A stretch of 64,000 nt of DNA from Hylemonella sp. (GCA_030695415.1 JAUYQZ010000007.1:62001-126000); one strand, 5' to 3'; shown: positions 10,136-18,672, counted from the first letter of the stretch. Made by a program: numbers and translations. Notes: a model not told the origin generated them from the sequence alone.

Positions 10136-10189
10136 CGTTCGGGCTGAGCCTGTCGAAGCCCTGCCTTTCGACAAGCTCAAGGCGAACGG
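10136..10189. repeat. Dispersed palindromic repeat, copy 2 (inside the ligB-ligC gap)
   Basis: The left arm CGTTCGGGCTGAGCCTGTCG AAGCC is matched by an inverted right arm TTTCGACAAGCTCAAGGCGAACG. It is about 54 bases long, simpler than copy 1. It occupies nearly the whole gap between ligB and ligC, which keeps its own AAGGAG ribosome site just downstream. Confidence 0.82.
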
Positions 10190-10207
10190 ATCACAAGGAG
10201 TAAACAC

Positions 10208-11161
10208 ATGACCATCAAAGTAGCCCTCGCCGGCGCCGGTGCCTTCGGCATCAAGCACCTGGACGGCATCAAGAACATCCACGACGTGGAAGTCGTCTCC
10301 CTGATCAGCCGCGATATCGAGAAGACGAAGGAAGTGGCCGACAAGTACGGCATCAAGCACGTCACCACCAAACTGGAAGACAGCCTGGCGCTCAAGGAAG
10401 TGGACGCCGTCATCCTGTGCACGCCCACGCAGATGCATGCGGCGCAAGCCAAGGCCTGCCTGCAGGCTGGCAAGCACGTGCAGGTGGAGATTCCCCTGTG
10501 TGACGTGCTGAAAGAGGGCGAGGAAGTCGTCGCCCTGCAGAAGAAAGCCGGCCTGGTGGCCATGTGCGGCCACACCCGCCGCTTCAACCCCAGCCACCAG
10601 TACGTGCACAAGGAAATCACCGCCGGCAAGTTCAACATCCAGCAGATGGATGTGCAGACCTACTTCTTCCGCCGCACCAATATGAACGCGCTGGGCCAGG
10701 CCCGCAGCTGGACCGACCACCTGCTGTGGCACCACGCCGCCCACACGGTGGACCTGTTCGCCTACCAGGCCGGCAGCCCCATCGTGAAGGCCAACGCCAT
10801 CCAGGGCCCGATCCACCCGGCGCTGGGCATTGCCATGGACATGTCGATCCAGCTCAAGGCGGCCAACGGTGCCATCTGCACCTTGTCGCTCTCGTTCAAC
10901 AACGACGGCCCGCTGGGCACCTTCTTCCGCTACATCGGTGACACCGCCACCTACCTGGCCCGTTACGACGACCTCTTCAACGGCAAGGACGAGAAGATCG
11001 ACGTCAGCAAGGTGGACGTGTCCATGAACGGCATCGAACTGCAGGACCGCGAGTTCTTCGCCGCCATCCGCGAAGGCCGCGAGCCCAACGCCAGCGTGGC
11101 GCAGGTGCTGCCCTGCTACCAGGTGCTGCATCAGCTCGAGCAACAACTGAACGCGGGCTGA
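10208..11161 (+). CDS. ligC: 4-carboxy-2-hydroxymuconate-6-semialdehyde dehydrogenase (LigC/PmdC)
   Basis: A 317-aa NAD(P)-dependent enzyme of the Gfo/Idh/MocA family. It oxidises the hemiacetal of the LigAB ring-fission product to 2-pyrone-4,6-dicarboxylate. The Rossmann motif ALAGAGAFGIKHLDGI is at residues 6-21, followed by VDAVILCTPTQMHA and VQVEIPLCD. The C-terminal domain has MCGHTRRFNPSHQYV and DHLLWHHAAHTVDLF. AAGGAG lies eight bases before the ATG. It is the last clearly pathway-specific gene in the operon. Confidence 0.95.
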   Translation: MTIKVALAGAGAFGIKHLDGIKNIHDVEVVSLISRDIEKTKEVADKYGIKHVTTKLEDSLALKEVDAVILCTPTQMHAAQAKACLQAGKHVQVEIPLCDVLKEGEEVVALQKKAGLVAMCGHTRRFNPSHQYVHKEITAGKFNIQQMDVQTYFFRRTNMNALGQARSWTDHLLWHHAAHTVDLFAYQAGSPIVKANAIQGPIHPALGIAMDMSIQLKAANGAICTLSLSFNNDGPLGTFFRYIGDTATYLARYDDLFNGKDEKIDVSKVDVSMNGIELQDREFFAAIREGREPNASVAQVLPCYQVLHQLEQQLNAG

Positions 11162-11183
11162 TCCGCTACCATCGGCCAGCCCC

Positions 11184-11227
11184 CTGGGGTCGGACCACTC
11201 GCCCTCGGCGACGTGATCTGACCCCAG
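11184..11227. repeat. Palindrome between ligC and the aldo/keto reductase gene
   Basis: Arms CTGGGGTC (11184-11191) and GACCCCAG (11220-11227) pair perfectly. The pairing extends with two mismatches to about 15 bases around a loop holding CGCCCTCGGCG. There is no T-run, so it is not a classical terminator. It may be a REP-like element or a weak attenuator. Confidence 0.6.
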
Positions 11228-11249
11228 CGCATTTCTGCAAGGACTCAAG

Positions 11250-12254
11250 ATGCAAGAACGCAAACTCGGACCCTTCCAGGTCTCCGCCCTCAGCCTGGGC
11301 TGCATGAGCCTGAGCTACGCCTACGGCGTGCCACCCGCCCCCGAGCATGGCGAACGCGTGCTGCTCAGCGCGCTGGACGCTGGCGTCACGATGTTCGACA
11401 CAGCCGCCCTCTACGGCTTCGGCGCCAACGAGACCCTGGTGGGGCGCGTGCTCAAGGCGCACCGCAGCCGCATCAACCTGGCCAGCAAGGGCGGCATGGC
11501 CGGCGTGGACGTGGCGGGCGACGGCAAACTGGTGCGCGTGATCGACGGCCGCCCCGAGGCCATCCGCAGGAACTGTGAAGACAGCCTGCGCCGCCTGGGC
11601 ACCGACGTGATCGACCTCTATTACCTGCACCGCTGGGACAAGAAGGTGCCCATCGAAGACAGCGTGGGCGAGCTCTCGCGCCTGGTCGAGCGCGGCCTTG
11701 TGCGCGCTCTCGGCCTGAGCGAAGTCTCGGCTGCCACCCTGCGCCGCGCGCACGCCGTGCACCCCATTGCCGCCGTGCAGACCGAGTATTCACTCTGGAC
11801 CCGCAACCCCGAGATCGCCGTGCTGCAGGCCTCCCGCGACATCGGCGCCACCTTCGTGGCCTTCAGCCCGGTGGCACGCGGTTTTCTCACGGGTAGGCTG
11901 CGTGACGTGAAAGCGCTGGACGCCAAAGACATCCGCCACGGCATGCCGCGTTTTGAACCCGCCAACTACGCGGGCAACCTCAAGCTGCTGCCGGCCTATG
12001 AGGCGCTGGCGCATGAAGCCGGCTGCACCCCGGCCCAACTGGGCCTGGCCTGGCTGCTGCACAAGGCCCCGCACATCATCCCGCTCTTCGGCACCACCAG
12101 CCTCGAACACCTGGCCGAGAACGTGGCCGCTGCCGACGTCAAGCTCAGCCCCGCGCTCATGGCGAAAGCGGAGGGCCTGATCAACCAGCACACCGTGGTG
12201 GGCAACCGTTACAGCGAGCAGAGCAACCGCGAAGTCGATACGGAAGTGTTCTGA
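11250..12254 (+). CDS. Aldo/keto reductase
   Basis: A 334-aa NADPH-dependent aldo/keto reductase with a TIM barrel. The catalytic tetrad is visible: Asp and Tyr in MFDTAALYGFGANE, Lys in NLASKGGMAG, and His in LYYLHRWDKK. It has the family's VQTEYSLWTRNPE and AFSPVARGFLTG segments. The C-terminal IIPLFGTTSLEHLAENV binds cofactor. It follows the protocatechuate operon in the same direction and abuts an alpha/beta hydrolase gene (stop and start separated by one base). A role on aromatic aldehydes is possible but unsupported. Confidence 0.9.
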   Translation: MQERKLGPFQVSALSLGCMSLSYAYGVPPAPEHGERVLLSALDAGVTMFDTAALYGFGANETLVGRVLKAHRSRINLASKGGMAGVDVAGDGKLVRVIDGRPEAIRRNCEDSLRRLGTDVIDLYYLHRWDKKVPIEDSVGELSRLVERGLVRALGLSEVSAATLRRAHAVHPIAAVQTEYSLWTRNPEIAVLQASRDIGATFVAFSPVARGFLTGRLRDVKALDAKDIRHGMPRFEPANYAGNLKLLPAYEALAHEAGCTPAQLGLAWLLHKAPHIIPLFGTTSLEHLAENVAAADVKLSPALMAKAEGLINQHTVVGNRYSEQSNREVDTEVF

Positions 12255-12255
12255 G

Positions 12256-12966
12256 ATGCCCCCCACCCTCATGCTCCTGCCCGGCCTCAACTGCGATGCC
12301 GCCGTCTGGGCCGCGCAAGTGACTGCGCTCAAAGGCCAAGCCAACTGCCTCATCCCCGCCTGGGGCCTGCGCGACACCCTCACCGCCATGGCCCAGCAGG
12401 TGCTGGCCGAGGCCCCCACTGATCGCTTTTGCGTGGCGGGTCATTCCATGGGCGGCCGCGTGGCCCTGGAAATCATGCGCCTGGCCCCGCAGCGCGTGGA
12501 GCGCCTGGCGCTCTTGAGCACCGGCACGCACCCGCTGGCCGCCGGTGAGGCCGGCGAGAAGGAGAAAACCGGCCGCATGGCCCTGCTCAAAATCGCACGC
12601 GAGCAAGGCATGCGCGCCATGGCCCAGGAGTGGGCCAGGGGCATGGTGCACCCGGAGCGCATAGCCACACCAGTCTTCGGAGAAGTATTGGACATGATCG
12701 GGCGCGGCAGCGCCGCGCAGTTCGCCGCGCAGATCCACGCGCTGCTGAACCGCCCCGACGCCGCGCCCCAGTTGAGCGGCATCCAGTGCCCCACGCTGGT
12801 CCTGACGGGTCGTCAGGACAGCTGGAGCGGCCCCGCCCAGCACGAAGCCATGGCGGCTGCCATTCCTGGCGCCGAGCTCCTCATCGTGGAAAACAGCGGC
12901 CACATGTGCACCATGGAGCAGCCGCAGGCGGTGAGCGCGGCGCTGGCGGGGTGGCTGCAGCGCTGA
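12256..12966 (+). CDS. Alpha/beta-hydrolase fold protein
   Basis: The product is 236 aa. The nucleophile elbow is GHSMGG (Ser about residue 65). The Asp is in LVLTGRQDSW and the His in VENSGHMCTMEQP, giving a complete Ser-Asp-His triad. The oxyanion region is MLLPGLNCDAAVW. It starts one base after the aldo/keto reductase stop, so the two are probably cotranscribed. The substrate is unknown. Confidence 0.88.
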   Translation: MPPTLMLLPGLNCDAAVWAAQVTALKGQANCLIPAWGLRDTLTAMAQQVLAEAPTDRFCVAGHSMGGRVALEIMRLAPQRVERLALLSTGTHPLAAGEAGEKEKTGRMALLKIAREQGMRAMAQEWARGMVHPERIATPVFGEVLDMIGRGSAAQFAAQIHALLNRPDAAPQLSGIQCPTLVLTGRQDSWSGPAQHEAMAAAIPGAELLIVENSGHMCTMEQPQAVSAALAGWLQR

Positions 12967-12998
12967 GCGCTTGCCGCGCCAGCCTTGTGCAGTGCTCA

Positions 12999-13080
12999 TT
13001 TGCTATCAAAACAGTAGCTTTCGATGAGAGCGCCGCAGACGCCCGCTACCGGTCTTCTGGTGATTCCCTTGAGGCCCATG
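12999..13080. repeat. Possible degenerate Comamonadaceae-type intergenic repeat
   Basis: The stretch begins TTTGCTATCAAAACAGTAGC, close to an intergenic repeat I know from this family (GCTAT-N-ATAGC followed by a short GC-rich hairpin and a conserved tail). The rest here is diverged. It lies in the 155-base gap before arsA. No promoter or terminator was evident in that gap. Confidence 0.35.
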
Positions 13081-13121
13081 CCGTGCGTGATTGACCTGTA
13101 TCGGCACAAGCTCCGCACTGG

Positions 13122-14942
13122 ATGTGCGATGCTTGCGCCATGAGCGCTGCATCTTCTGCCACGCCGGGCTTTCTGCTGGCCCCCACGCGTTTTCTGTTTT
13201 TCACCGGCAAGGGCGGGGTGGGCAAGACCTCGCTGTCCACGGCGGCGGCCATCGCGCTGGCCGATGCCGGCCAAGGTGTGCTGCTGGTCAGCACCGATGC
13301 GGCGTCCAATCTCGACGAAATGCTGGGTGTGCCCCTTTCCAATCACGCCACGCCCGTGCCCGGTGTGCCCGGCCTGAGCCTGCTCAACATCGACCCCGAT
13401 GCCGCCGCCGAGGCCTACCGCCAGCGCGTGCTGGCGCAAATGGAGATCAGTGCCACCCCACAGGAACGGGCCACCGTGCGTGAGCAGCTCTCGGGCGCCT
13501 GCACCACCGAGATCGCCGCCTTCGACGAATTCGCCGCCCTGCTGGCAAACGAGGCCAAGGAAGTGCCAGCGGGGCAGGGCGATGCCCCGGTGTACGACCA
13601 CGTCATCTTCGACACCGCGCCCACCGGCCACACCCTGCGCCTCTTGAGCCTGCCCAAGGCCTGGACCGGCTTTCTGGCCGGCAACGACCGCGGTGCCTCC
13701 TGCCTCGGCCCGCACTCGGGCCTGAAGATGCAGGAGGCGCGTTTCAACGCGGCGCTGCAGGCCTTGAGCAACCCCGCACTCACGACCGTGGTGCTGGTCA
13801 CCCGGCCCGACCCGCGGCCCATGGCGGAAGCTGCACGCACCTCCGAAGAACTGCGCACCCTGGGCCTGGCCAACCAGCGGCTGGCGATCAACGGCGTGTT
13901 CCACGCCAGCCAGGCAGGCGACCCCACCGCCACCGCCATCGAGGCACTGGGCATGGAGGCCATGGCCTGCATGCCCGACGCGCTGGCCCGACTGCCGCGT
14001 GATGAAGTGCCGCTGCGTGCCTTTGACACCGTAGGCTTGCCAGCCCTGCGCGCGCTGCTGGACGGGGGCACACCCGCGCCCACACCATCGAACGCGGCCC
14101 CGCAAGCCACCTTGCCGGCTGAGCCATTGAGCCGCCTGGCCGACGAGCTGGCCGCCGTCGGACACGGCCTCATCATGGTCATGGGCAAGGGCGGCGTGGG
14201 CAAGACCACCATCGCTGCCGCGCTGGCCGTGGGTCTGGTGCAGCGCGGCCACAGCGTGCACCTCACCACCACCGACCCCGCCGCCCACGTGGCCAGCGCC
14301 CTGAACGGCAGCCTGCCCAAGTTGAAGGTCGGCCGCATCGACCCCAAGGCCGAGACCGACGCCTACATCACCAAGATCATGGCCACCAAGGGCCGCGAGC
14401 TGGACGAGCAGGGAAAGGCCCTGCTGCTGGAAGACCTGCAATCGCCCTGCACCGAAGAGGTGGCCGTGTTCCATGCCTTCAGCCGCGTGGTGAACGAAGC
14501 GCGCAGCGCCTTTGTGGTGCTGGACACCGCGCCCACCGGCCACTCGCTGCTGCTGATGGACGCCACCGGTGCCTACCACCGGCAGATGACGCGCCAGTTT
14601 GAAGGCAGCACCGCCCACATCATCACCCCGCTCATGCGCCTGCAGGACGCGGAGATGACGCGCGTCATCCTCGTCACCCTGCCCGAGGTGACGCCGGTGA
14701 GCCAGGCCAGCGCGCTGCAAGACGACCTGCGCCGCGTCAGCATCGAGCCCTGGGCCTGGGTCATCAATAAAAGCGTGGCCGCCACCGGCACCACCGACCC
14801 ATTGCTGCAGGCCCGCCTGGTGGGTGAGATCCGCCAGACCGAGCGCATCGCCCAGGGCCTGGCCCGCCGCACCTTCGTGCTGCCCTGGCTGCCCGAGCCA
14901 CCGGTGGGGGTGGCCGCTCTGGGCGCGTTGACGGCGCCTTGA
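13122..14942 (+). CDS. arsA: ArsA-type arsenite-stimulated ATPase, tandem two-domain form
   Basis: The product is 606 aa and is two fused ATPase halves. Half one has P-loop FTGKGGVGKTS (about residues 27-37) and FDTAPTGHTLRLL. Half two has MGKGGVGKTTIAAAL and LDTAPTGHSLLL. The three arsenite-binding cysteines of plasmid ArsA appear conserved, in GACTTEIAAFDEF, ASCLGPHSGL and SPCTEEVAVFHAF. ArsA normally energises the ArsB efflux pump with help from the ArsD chaperone. No arsR, arsB, arsC or arsD is nearby, so it is an orphan here. ATG 13140 (MSAASSATPGF) is an equally good start. No clear ribosome site supports either. Confidence 0.9.
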   Translation: MCDACAMSAASSATPGFLLAPTRFLFFTGKGGVGKTSLSTAAAIALADAGQGVLLVSTDAASNLDEMLGVPLSNHATPVPGVPGLSLLNIDPDAAAEAYRQRVLAQMEISATPQERATVREQLSGACTTEIAAFDEFAALLANEAKEVPAGQGDAPVYDHVIFDTAPTGHTLRLLSLPKAWTGFLAGNDRGASCLGPHSGLKMQEARFNAALQALSNPALTTVVLVTRPDPRPMAEAARTSEELRTLGLANQRLAINGVFHASQAGDPTATAIEALGMEAMACMPDALARLPRDEVPLRAFDTVGLPALRALLDGGTPAPTPSNAAPQATLPAEPLSRLADELAAVGHGLIMVMGKGGVGKTTIAAALAVGLVQRGHSVHLTTTDPAAHVASALNGSLPKLKVGRIDPKAETDAYITKIMATKGRELDEQGKALLLEDLQSPCTEEVAVFHAFSRVVNEARSAFVVLDTAPTGHSLLLMDATGAYHRQMTRQFEGSTAHIITPLMRLQDAEMTRVILVTLPEVTPVSQASALQDDLRRVSIEPWAWVINKSVAATGTTDPLLQARLVGEIRQTERIAQGLARRTFVLPWLPEPPVGVAALGALTAP

Positions 14943-15054
14943 GCCATGGCTCCGCACAAGTCCAAGCCTTTTTTGCGGAATCTGCCGGCGCTGCACTTCA
15001 TGGCGACCAAGCTGGAAGTCTTCGAGGACCGGGGTAACAATAACGTCCACTTGA

Positions 15055-15147
15055 ATGAAAACCACCATCCACACCCTTGTCCAGACGCTCTGGATCTGGT
15101 CCAGCGTGCCGCACACCCGCCTGCCGGTCGAGGTCTTTGATGCCTAG
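15055..15147 (+). CDS. Possible 30-codon leader ORF overlapping the next gene
   Basis: An ATG at 15055 opens a 30-codon frame (MKTTIHTLVQTLWIW...). It ends at TAG 15145-15147, overlapping the next gene's start by eight bases. That layout would allow translational coupling. It resembles no family I know and lacks a clear ribosome site, so it may be chance. The remaining gap after arsA (14943-15054) holds nothing else I recognise. Confidence 0.22.
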   Translation: MKTTIHTLVQTLWIWSSVPHTRLPVEVFDA

Positions 15148-15976
15148 CGCTTCCAGGCCAGGCCTGCCGGGTTTCGATCTCTTCATCGGTATCGACTACT
15201 CGGGCGCCGAGACGCCCACCTCCCCGCTCAAGGGTCTGCAGGTGGCGGCGGCCCGGCCGGATGGCGAGTTGCCTGTGTTGTGGACGGGGCCCCGGCGTTC
15301 CAGCAGCGGGCGACCGGTGAACTGGAGCCGGCGCGAAGTGGCCGAGCGGCTGCTGCAGGAGCTGCGCAGCGGCACGCGCTTTGTGGCGGGCATCGACCAC
15401 GGCTTCTCGTTTCCCCTGGCTTATTTCGCCCGCTACGGGCTGAGCACCTGGCCGGATTTCCTGGCGGACTTCGTGCACCACTGGCCTACGCACCGCGACC
15501 ACGTGTACGTGGATTTTGTGCGGGACGGCAGCCTGTACCGCAGCGGCGATGCCCCGGCGCCGGGCTCGCGCGTTGGCGAGTCGACCGAGCTGCGCATGAC
15601 GGAGCGCTGGACGAGTTCGGCCAAAAGCGTGTTCCTGTTCGACGTGCAGGGCTCGGTGGCCAAGTCCACCCACGCCGGCCTGCCCTGGCTGCACTGGCTG
15701 CGCGAGCAGGCGGGCGACCGGCTGCACGTCTGGCCTTTCGACGGTTGGGCCGTGCCGGCCGGCAAATCGGTGGTGGCGGAGGTCTACCCCTCGCTGTTTC
15801 GGCACCGTTACGCGCGTGAGGGCCGCACGGCCGACCAGCAGGACGCCCATGCCACGGCGCGCTGGCTGCAGGAGATGCAGGCCCGCGGTGCGCTGCCGGG
15901 CTACTTCGATCCGCCGCTGACGCTCGCCGAGCGTTCGGTGGCGGCCCTGGAGGGGTGGATTCTGGGCGTGCAGTGA
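15140..15976 (+). CDS. DUF429-like conserved protein (predicted RNase H fold)
   Basis: The product is 278 aa from MPSASRPGLPGFDLFIGIDYSG. The opening FIGIDYSGAE strand with its acidic residue, then FVAGIDHGFSFPLAYF and VVAEVYPSLFRHRY, fit DUF429-type proteins. These are predicted to have a ribonuclease H-like fold. I chose 15140 because GAGG precedes it and the upstream codons look non-coding. Biochemical function is not established for this family. It sits alone between arsA and a diguanylate cyclase gene. Confidence 0.65.
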   Translation: MPSASRPGLPGFDLFIGIDYSGAETPTSPLKGLQVAAARPDGELPVLWTGPRRSSSGRPVNWSRREVAERLLQELRSGTRFVAGIDHGFSFPLAYFARYGLSTWPDFLADFVHHWPTHRDHVYVDFVRDGSLYRSGDAPAPGSRVGESTELRMTERWTSSAKSVFLFDVQGSVAKSTHAGLPWLHWLREQAGDRLHVWPFDGWAVPAGKSVVAEVYPSLFRHRYAREGRTADQQDAHATARWLQEMQARGALPGYFDPPLTLAERSVAALEGWILGVQ

Positions 15977-16022
15977 GCCCCTGCCGGGGGTAAGATAGTT
16001 TGCATAGTTGTCTGGCCTGACC

Positions 16023-16910
16023 ATGCCCCTGCCCACCCAGCGCCATTTCGAAAGTCTGCTCACTGGCATCGACCAGGGTGTGCAGGCGCATCTGGCTTGG
16101 AACCAGCGGCTCATGCGCTGTGCCCTGCTGCACGAAAGCCCAGGCGAAGACATGATGCAGCCCGACGCGCACCGGCGCTGCATCTTCGGCAAATGGTTTC
16201 TCACCGAACAGCCTGCGCTCGCCGGCCTCGACGCACAGACCACCACTGAGCTGGAGCGCCAGCACCGGGCCATGCATGATGCCGTGCGCGCCTTGTGCAC
16301 CCAGTCGTCGCAGGGGCAGCCCGCCAGCGAGCCGGATCTTCATGCCTACGAGTTGGGTCAGACGGCCATGATGGCCTGCCTGAACACGCTGCGCCAGAAA
16401 GTGGGCGAATCGGTGCTGCAGCACGATGTTCTGACCGGCTTGCCCTTGCGCCATGGCCTGAGTTACGCCTTTGACCTGCGGCAGAAAGACGCCATGCGCA
16501 ACGGCTGGCCCCTGCACCTGGCCATGGTGGACGTGGACCACTTCAAGGTGGTCAACGACACCTGGGGCCACGCGGTGGGCGACCTGGCCTTGCAGCATCT
16601 GTCGCGCCTGATGAGCGACTGCCTGCGCGAGACCGACATCGTCATCCGCTTCGGCGGCGAAGAGTTCCTCTTCCTCCTGCTCGGCAGCGGGGCCGAAGCC
16701 GTCATCACCCGGTTGCTGGATGAGGTGCGCAACCACCCCATGCCCATGGACAACGGGCAAAGCCTGCGCATGACGGTCACCGCCGGCATCACGCCGGTTC
16801 TTGGTACCGACACCCTGGAGGCGGCCGTCAACCGCGCCGACCATGCCATGCTCGAAGGCAAGCTGCACGGGCGCGACCGCTTCGTCATCGCGCAGGCGCC
16901 AAGCGGCTGA
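16023..16910 (+). CDS. dgcZ: Diguanylate cyclase with N-terminal CZB zinc-sensing domain (DgcZ-type)
   Basis: The product is 295 aa, the same length and architecture as E. coli DgcZ (YdeH). The CZB domain (about residues 1-125) has the expected zinc ligands His23, Cys53, His81 and His85. The GGDEF domain (about 130-290) has GGEEF at 211-215 and a product-inhibition site RETD at 202-205. It also shows DVDHFKVVNDTWGHAVGD. In E. coli, zinc binding to CZB inhibits synthesis of cyclic di-GMP, which controls adhesion. I chose ATG 16023 over a TTG upstream. The protein is cytoplasmic with no membrane segment. Confidence 0.9.
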   Translation: MPLPTQRHFESLLTGIDQGVQAHLAWNQRLMRCALLHESPGEDMMQPDAHRRCIFGKWFLTEQPALAGLDAQTTTELERQHRAMHDAVRALCTQSSQGQPASEPDLHAYELGQTAMMACLNTLRQKVGESVLQHDVLTGLPLRHGLSYAFDLRQKDAMRNGWPLHLAMVDVDHFKVVNDTWGHAVGDLALQHLSRLMSDCLRETDIVIRFGGEEFLFLLLGSGAEAVITRLLDEVRNHPMPMDNGQSLRMTVTAGITPVLGTDTLEAAVNRADHAMLEGKLHGRDRFVIAQAPSG

Positions 16911-16916
16911 TCTTCC

Positions 16917-18152
16917 TTACTTCGGCAGCAGTCCGCTCAGGTCAAACGTCGTATCGCCCGCCTGCTGTGGCGTGGGCGAGATGCCCGCATCCATGAGCTT
17001 GCGCACCAGCAGGTGGTCCTTGCTGGCGTTCACGCTGTCGGCGCCGGACAGCTTGCTGCCCTGGTAGTGGAAGAGGCTGAAGCTGCCGCTGGTCATGTCG
17101 CCGCGAACCACGTGCTGGTCCGCGCCGGCCGACAGGCCCGCCATCTGCAGCTTTTTGTCGTACTGGTCGCTCCAGAACCAGGGCGTGGCGGTGAAGGGGC
17201 GCTCCTGCCCCAGCAGCGCGGCGGCGGCACTCTTGCCCTGTTCGGTGGCGTTCTGCACGGACTCCAGGCGCAGCAGGCGGCCATCGCTCAGGCGGCGTGC
17301 GGTGCAGTCGCCCGCGGCGACTATTGATGAGTCGCTGGTGCGGCCGCAGGCATCGACCACAATGCCGCGCTCGCATTCCAGCCCGGCGGCGCGCGCCAGT
17401 TCGTCGTTGGCGTTCACGCCGATGCCCACCACCACCAGACCGGCCGCGACCACGCTGTCATTCTTCATGCGCACGCCGGTGACGGTGTTGGCGCTGTCGT
17501 GTTCAATGGCGGCGATCTGCGCGCCCAGCAGCAGCTGCACGCCGTGGCTGCGGTGCAGCTCGGCATACCAGTCCGACAGCACGGGGGCCAGCACGCGGCC
17601 CAGCAGGCGCGGTGCTGCCTCCAGCACGGTGACGGGCAAACCCTTCTTGCGCGCGGTGGCCGCCACCTCCAGGCCGATGAAGCCGCCGCCGATCACGACG
17701 AGGGGCAGCTTCTGTTCGATGCACACGGCCATGCGCGCGGCGATGGCGCTGGCGTCGTCACGCCCTCTCAAGGCGAACACGCCCTGTGCCGTGCTGCCGG
17801 GCAGGGGCAGCGTACGCGGGGTGGCGCCGGTGGCCAGCACCAGGCCGCTGTAGGGCAGGGTGCTGCCGTCGGCCAGCGTCACCGTCCTGGCCGCGCGGTC
17901 GATGGCGCTGACCCGGGTGCCGGTGCGCAGCTCGATGGCCTTGCGCGCCAGCATCTCCGGTGCGCGCATCACCAGTTGCGCGGCCTCCATCTCGCCGGCC
18001 AGCCAGGCCTTGGAGAGAGGGGGCCGGTGGTAGGGGCCGTGGGCTTCGTCGCCCAGCAGGGTGATGGGGGCTTCAAAACCGCCGGCCCGCAGGGCTTCGG
18101 CGGTCTGCACGGCGGCCTGGCCCGCGCCAATGATGAGGATGGGGTGCGTCAT
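16917..18152 (-). CDS. FAD-dependent ferredoxin reductase of the P450 system
   Basis: A 411-aa putidaredoxin/rhodocoxin reductase-type flavoprotein. The FAD Rossmann motif is ILIIGAGQAAVQTAEAL at the N-terminus. The NAD(P)H motif is VVIGGGFIGLEVAATARKKG (about residue 150). The FAD-binding Asp is in SSIVAAGDCTA, and the C-terminal domain begins near FTATPWFWSDQYDKKLQMAG. It passes electrons from NAD(P)H to the [2Fe-2S] ferredoxin encoded upstream, which reduces the P450. A palindromic repeat lies between this gene and the ferredoxin gene. Confidence 0.93.
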   Translation of the reverse strand: MTHPILIIGAGQAAVQTAEALRAGGFEAPITLLGDEAHGPYHRPPLSKAWLAGEMEAAQLVMRAPEMLARKAIELRTGTRVSAIDRAARTVTLADGSTLPYSGLVLATGATPRTLPLPGSTAQGVFALRGRDDASAIAARMAVCIEQKLPLVVIGGGFIGLEVAATARKKGLPVTVLEAAPRLLGRVLAPVLSDWYAELHRSHGVQLLLGAQIAAIEHDSANTVTGVRMKNDSVVAAGLVVVGIGVNANDELARAAGLECERGIVVDACGRTSDSSIVAAGDCTARRLSDGRLLRLESVQNATEQGKSAAAALLGQERPFTATPWFWSDQYDKKLQMAGLSAGADQHVVRGDMTSGSFSLFHYQGSKLSGADSVNASKDHLLVRKLMDAGISPTPQQAGDTTFDLSGLLPK

Positions 18153-18196
18153 GCTAACGATCTTACGGATAAACGGCTGGGTGAACGCCTTCTTGC

Positions 18197-18268
18197 CGTT
18201 CGCCCTGAGCTTGTCGAAGGGTTCCTAGTGATGGTCAGTCAAGGGCTTCGACAGGCTCAGCCCGAACG
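18197..18268. repeat. Dispersed palindromic repeat, copy 3 (between ferredoxin and ferredoxin reductase genes)
   Basis: The left arm CGTTCGCCCTGAGCTTGTCG AAGGG and right arm GGGCTTCGACAGGCTCAGCC CGAACG are inverted copies. A spacer of about 22 bases separates them. It is the same family as the copies at 6196 and 10136. All three lie inside gene clusters rather than between them. Confidence 0.82.
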
Positions 18269-18276
18269 GCCTTTCG

Positions 18277-18600
18277 CTACTCCTGCGTGGCCGGCAGGCG
18301 CACGATCAGACCTTCGAGCTTGGGCGAGGCCTTGATCTGGCAGGCCAGGCGGCTGTTCGGTTGGCGCTCGCAAGCCACGTTTTCCAGCATGGCCAGCTCG
18401 TTCTCGCTGGGCGGCGGCAGCTCGCCCAGGCGCGACTCGTCCACGTAGCAGTGGCAGGTGGCGCAGGCGCAGGAGCCACCGCATTCGCCCAGGATACCGT
18501 CGATGCCGTTGGTGGTGGCGCCCTGCATCAGGCTCCAGCCCTCGGGCAGGTTGATGGTGGTCGACTGACCGTTGGCTTCGACGTAGGTGATATGGGCCAT
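18277..18600 (-). CDS. [2Fe-2S] ferredoxin (putidaredoxin type)
   Basis: A 107-aa adrenodoxin/putidaredoxin-type ferredoxin that carries electrons from the reductase to the P450. The cluster ligands follow C-X5-C-X2-C in GECGGSCACATCHCYVDE (about residues 39-56), with the fourth Cys in SRLACQIK (about 86). The start MAHITYVEANG is typical. It lies 72 bases downstream of the P450 gene on the same strand. Confidence 0.95.
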   Translation of the reverse strand: MAHITYVEANGQSTTINLPEGWSLMQGATTNGIDGILGECGGSCACATCHCYVDESRLGELPPPSENELAMLENVACERQPNSRLACQIKASPKLEGLIVRLPATQE

Positions 18601-18672
18601 GGATGGTTCTCCGGGTGTTTCGAATCGCGACTGCCTGCACGGGCAGGCGGCCGGTTTGTGGGCATGCGCTGC

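Noticed and set aside
12996-15116. 706-codon minus-strand open frame opposite arsA
   Set aside because: The plus-strand ArsA has two P-loops and conserved cysteines. The reverse frame is Gly/His/Gln-rich with no motif.
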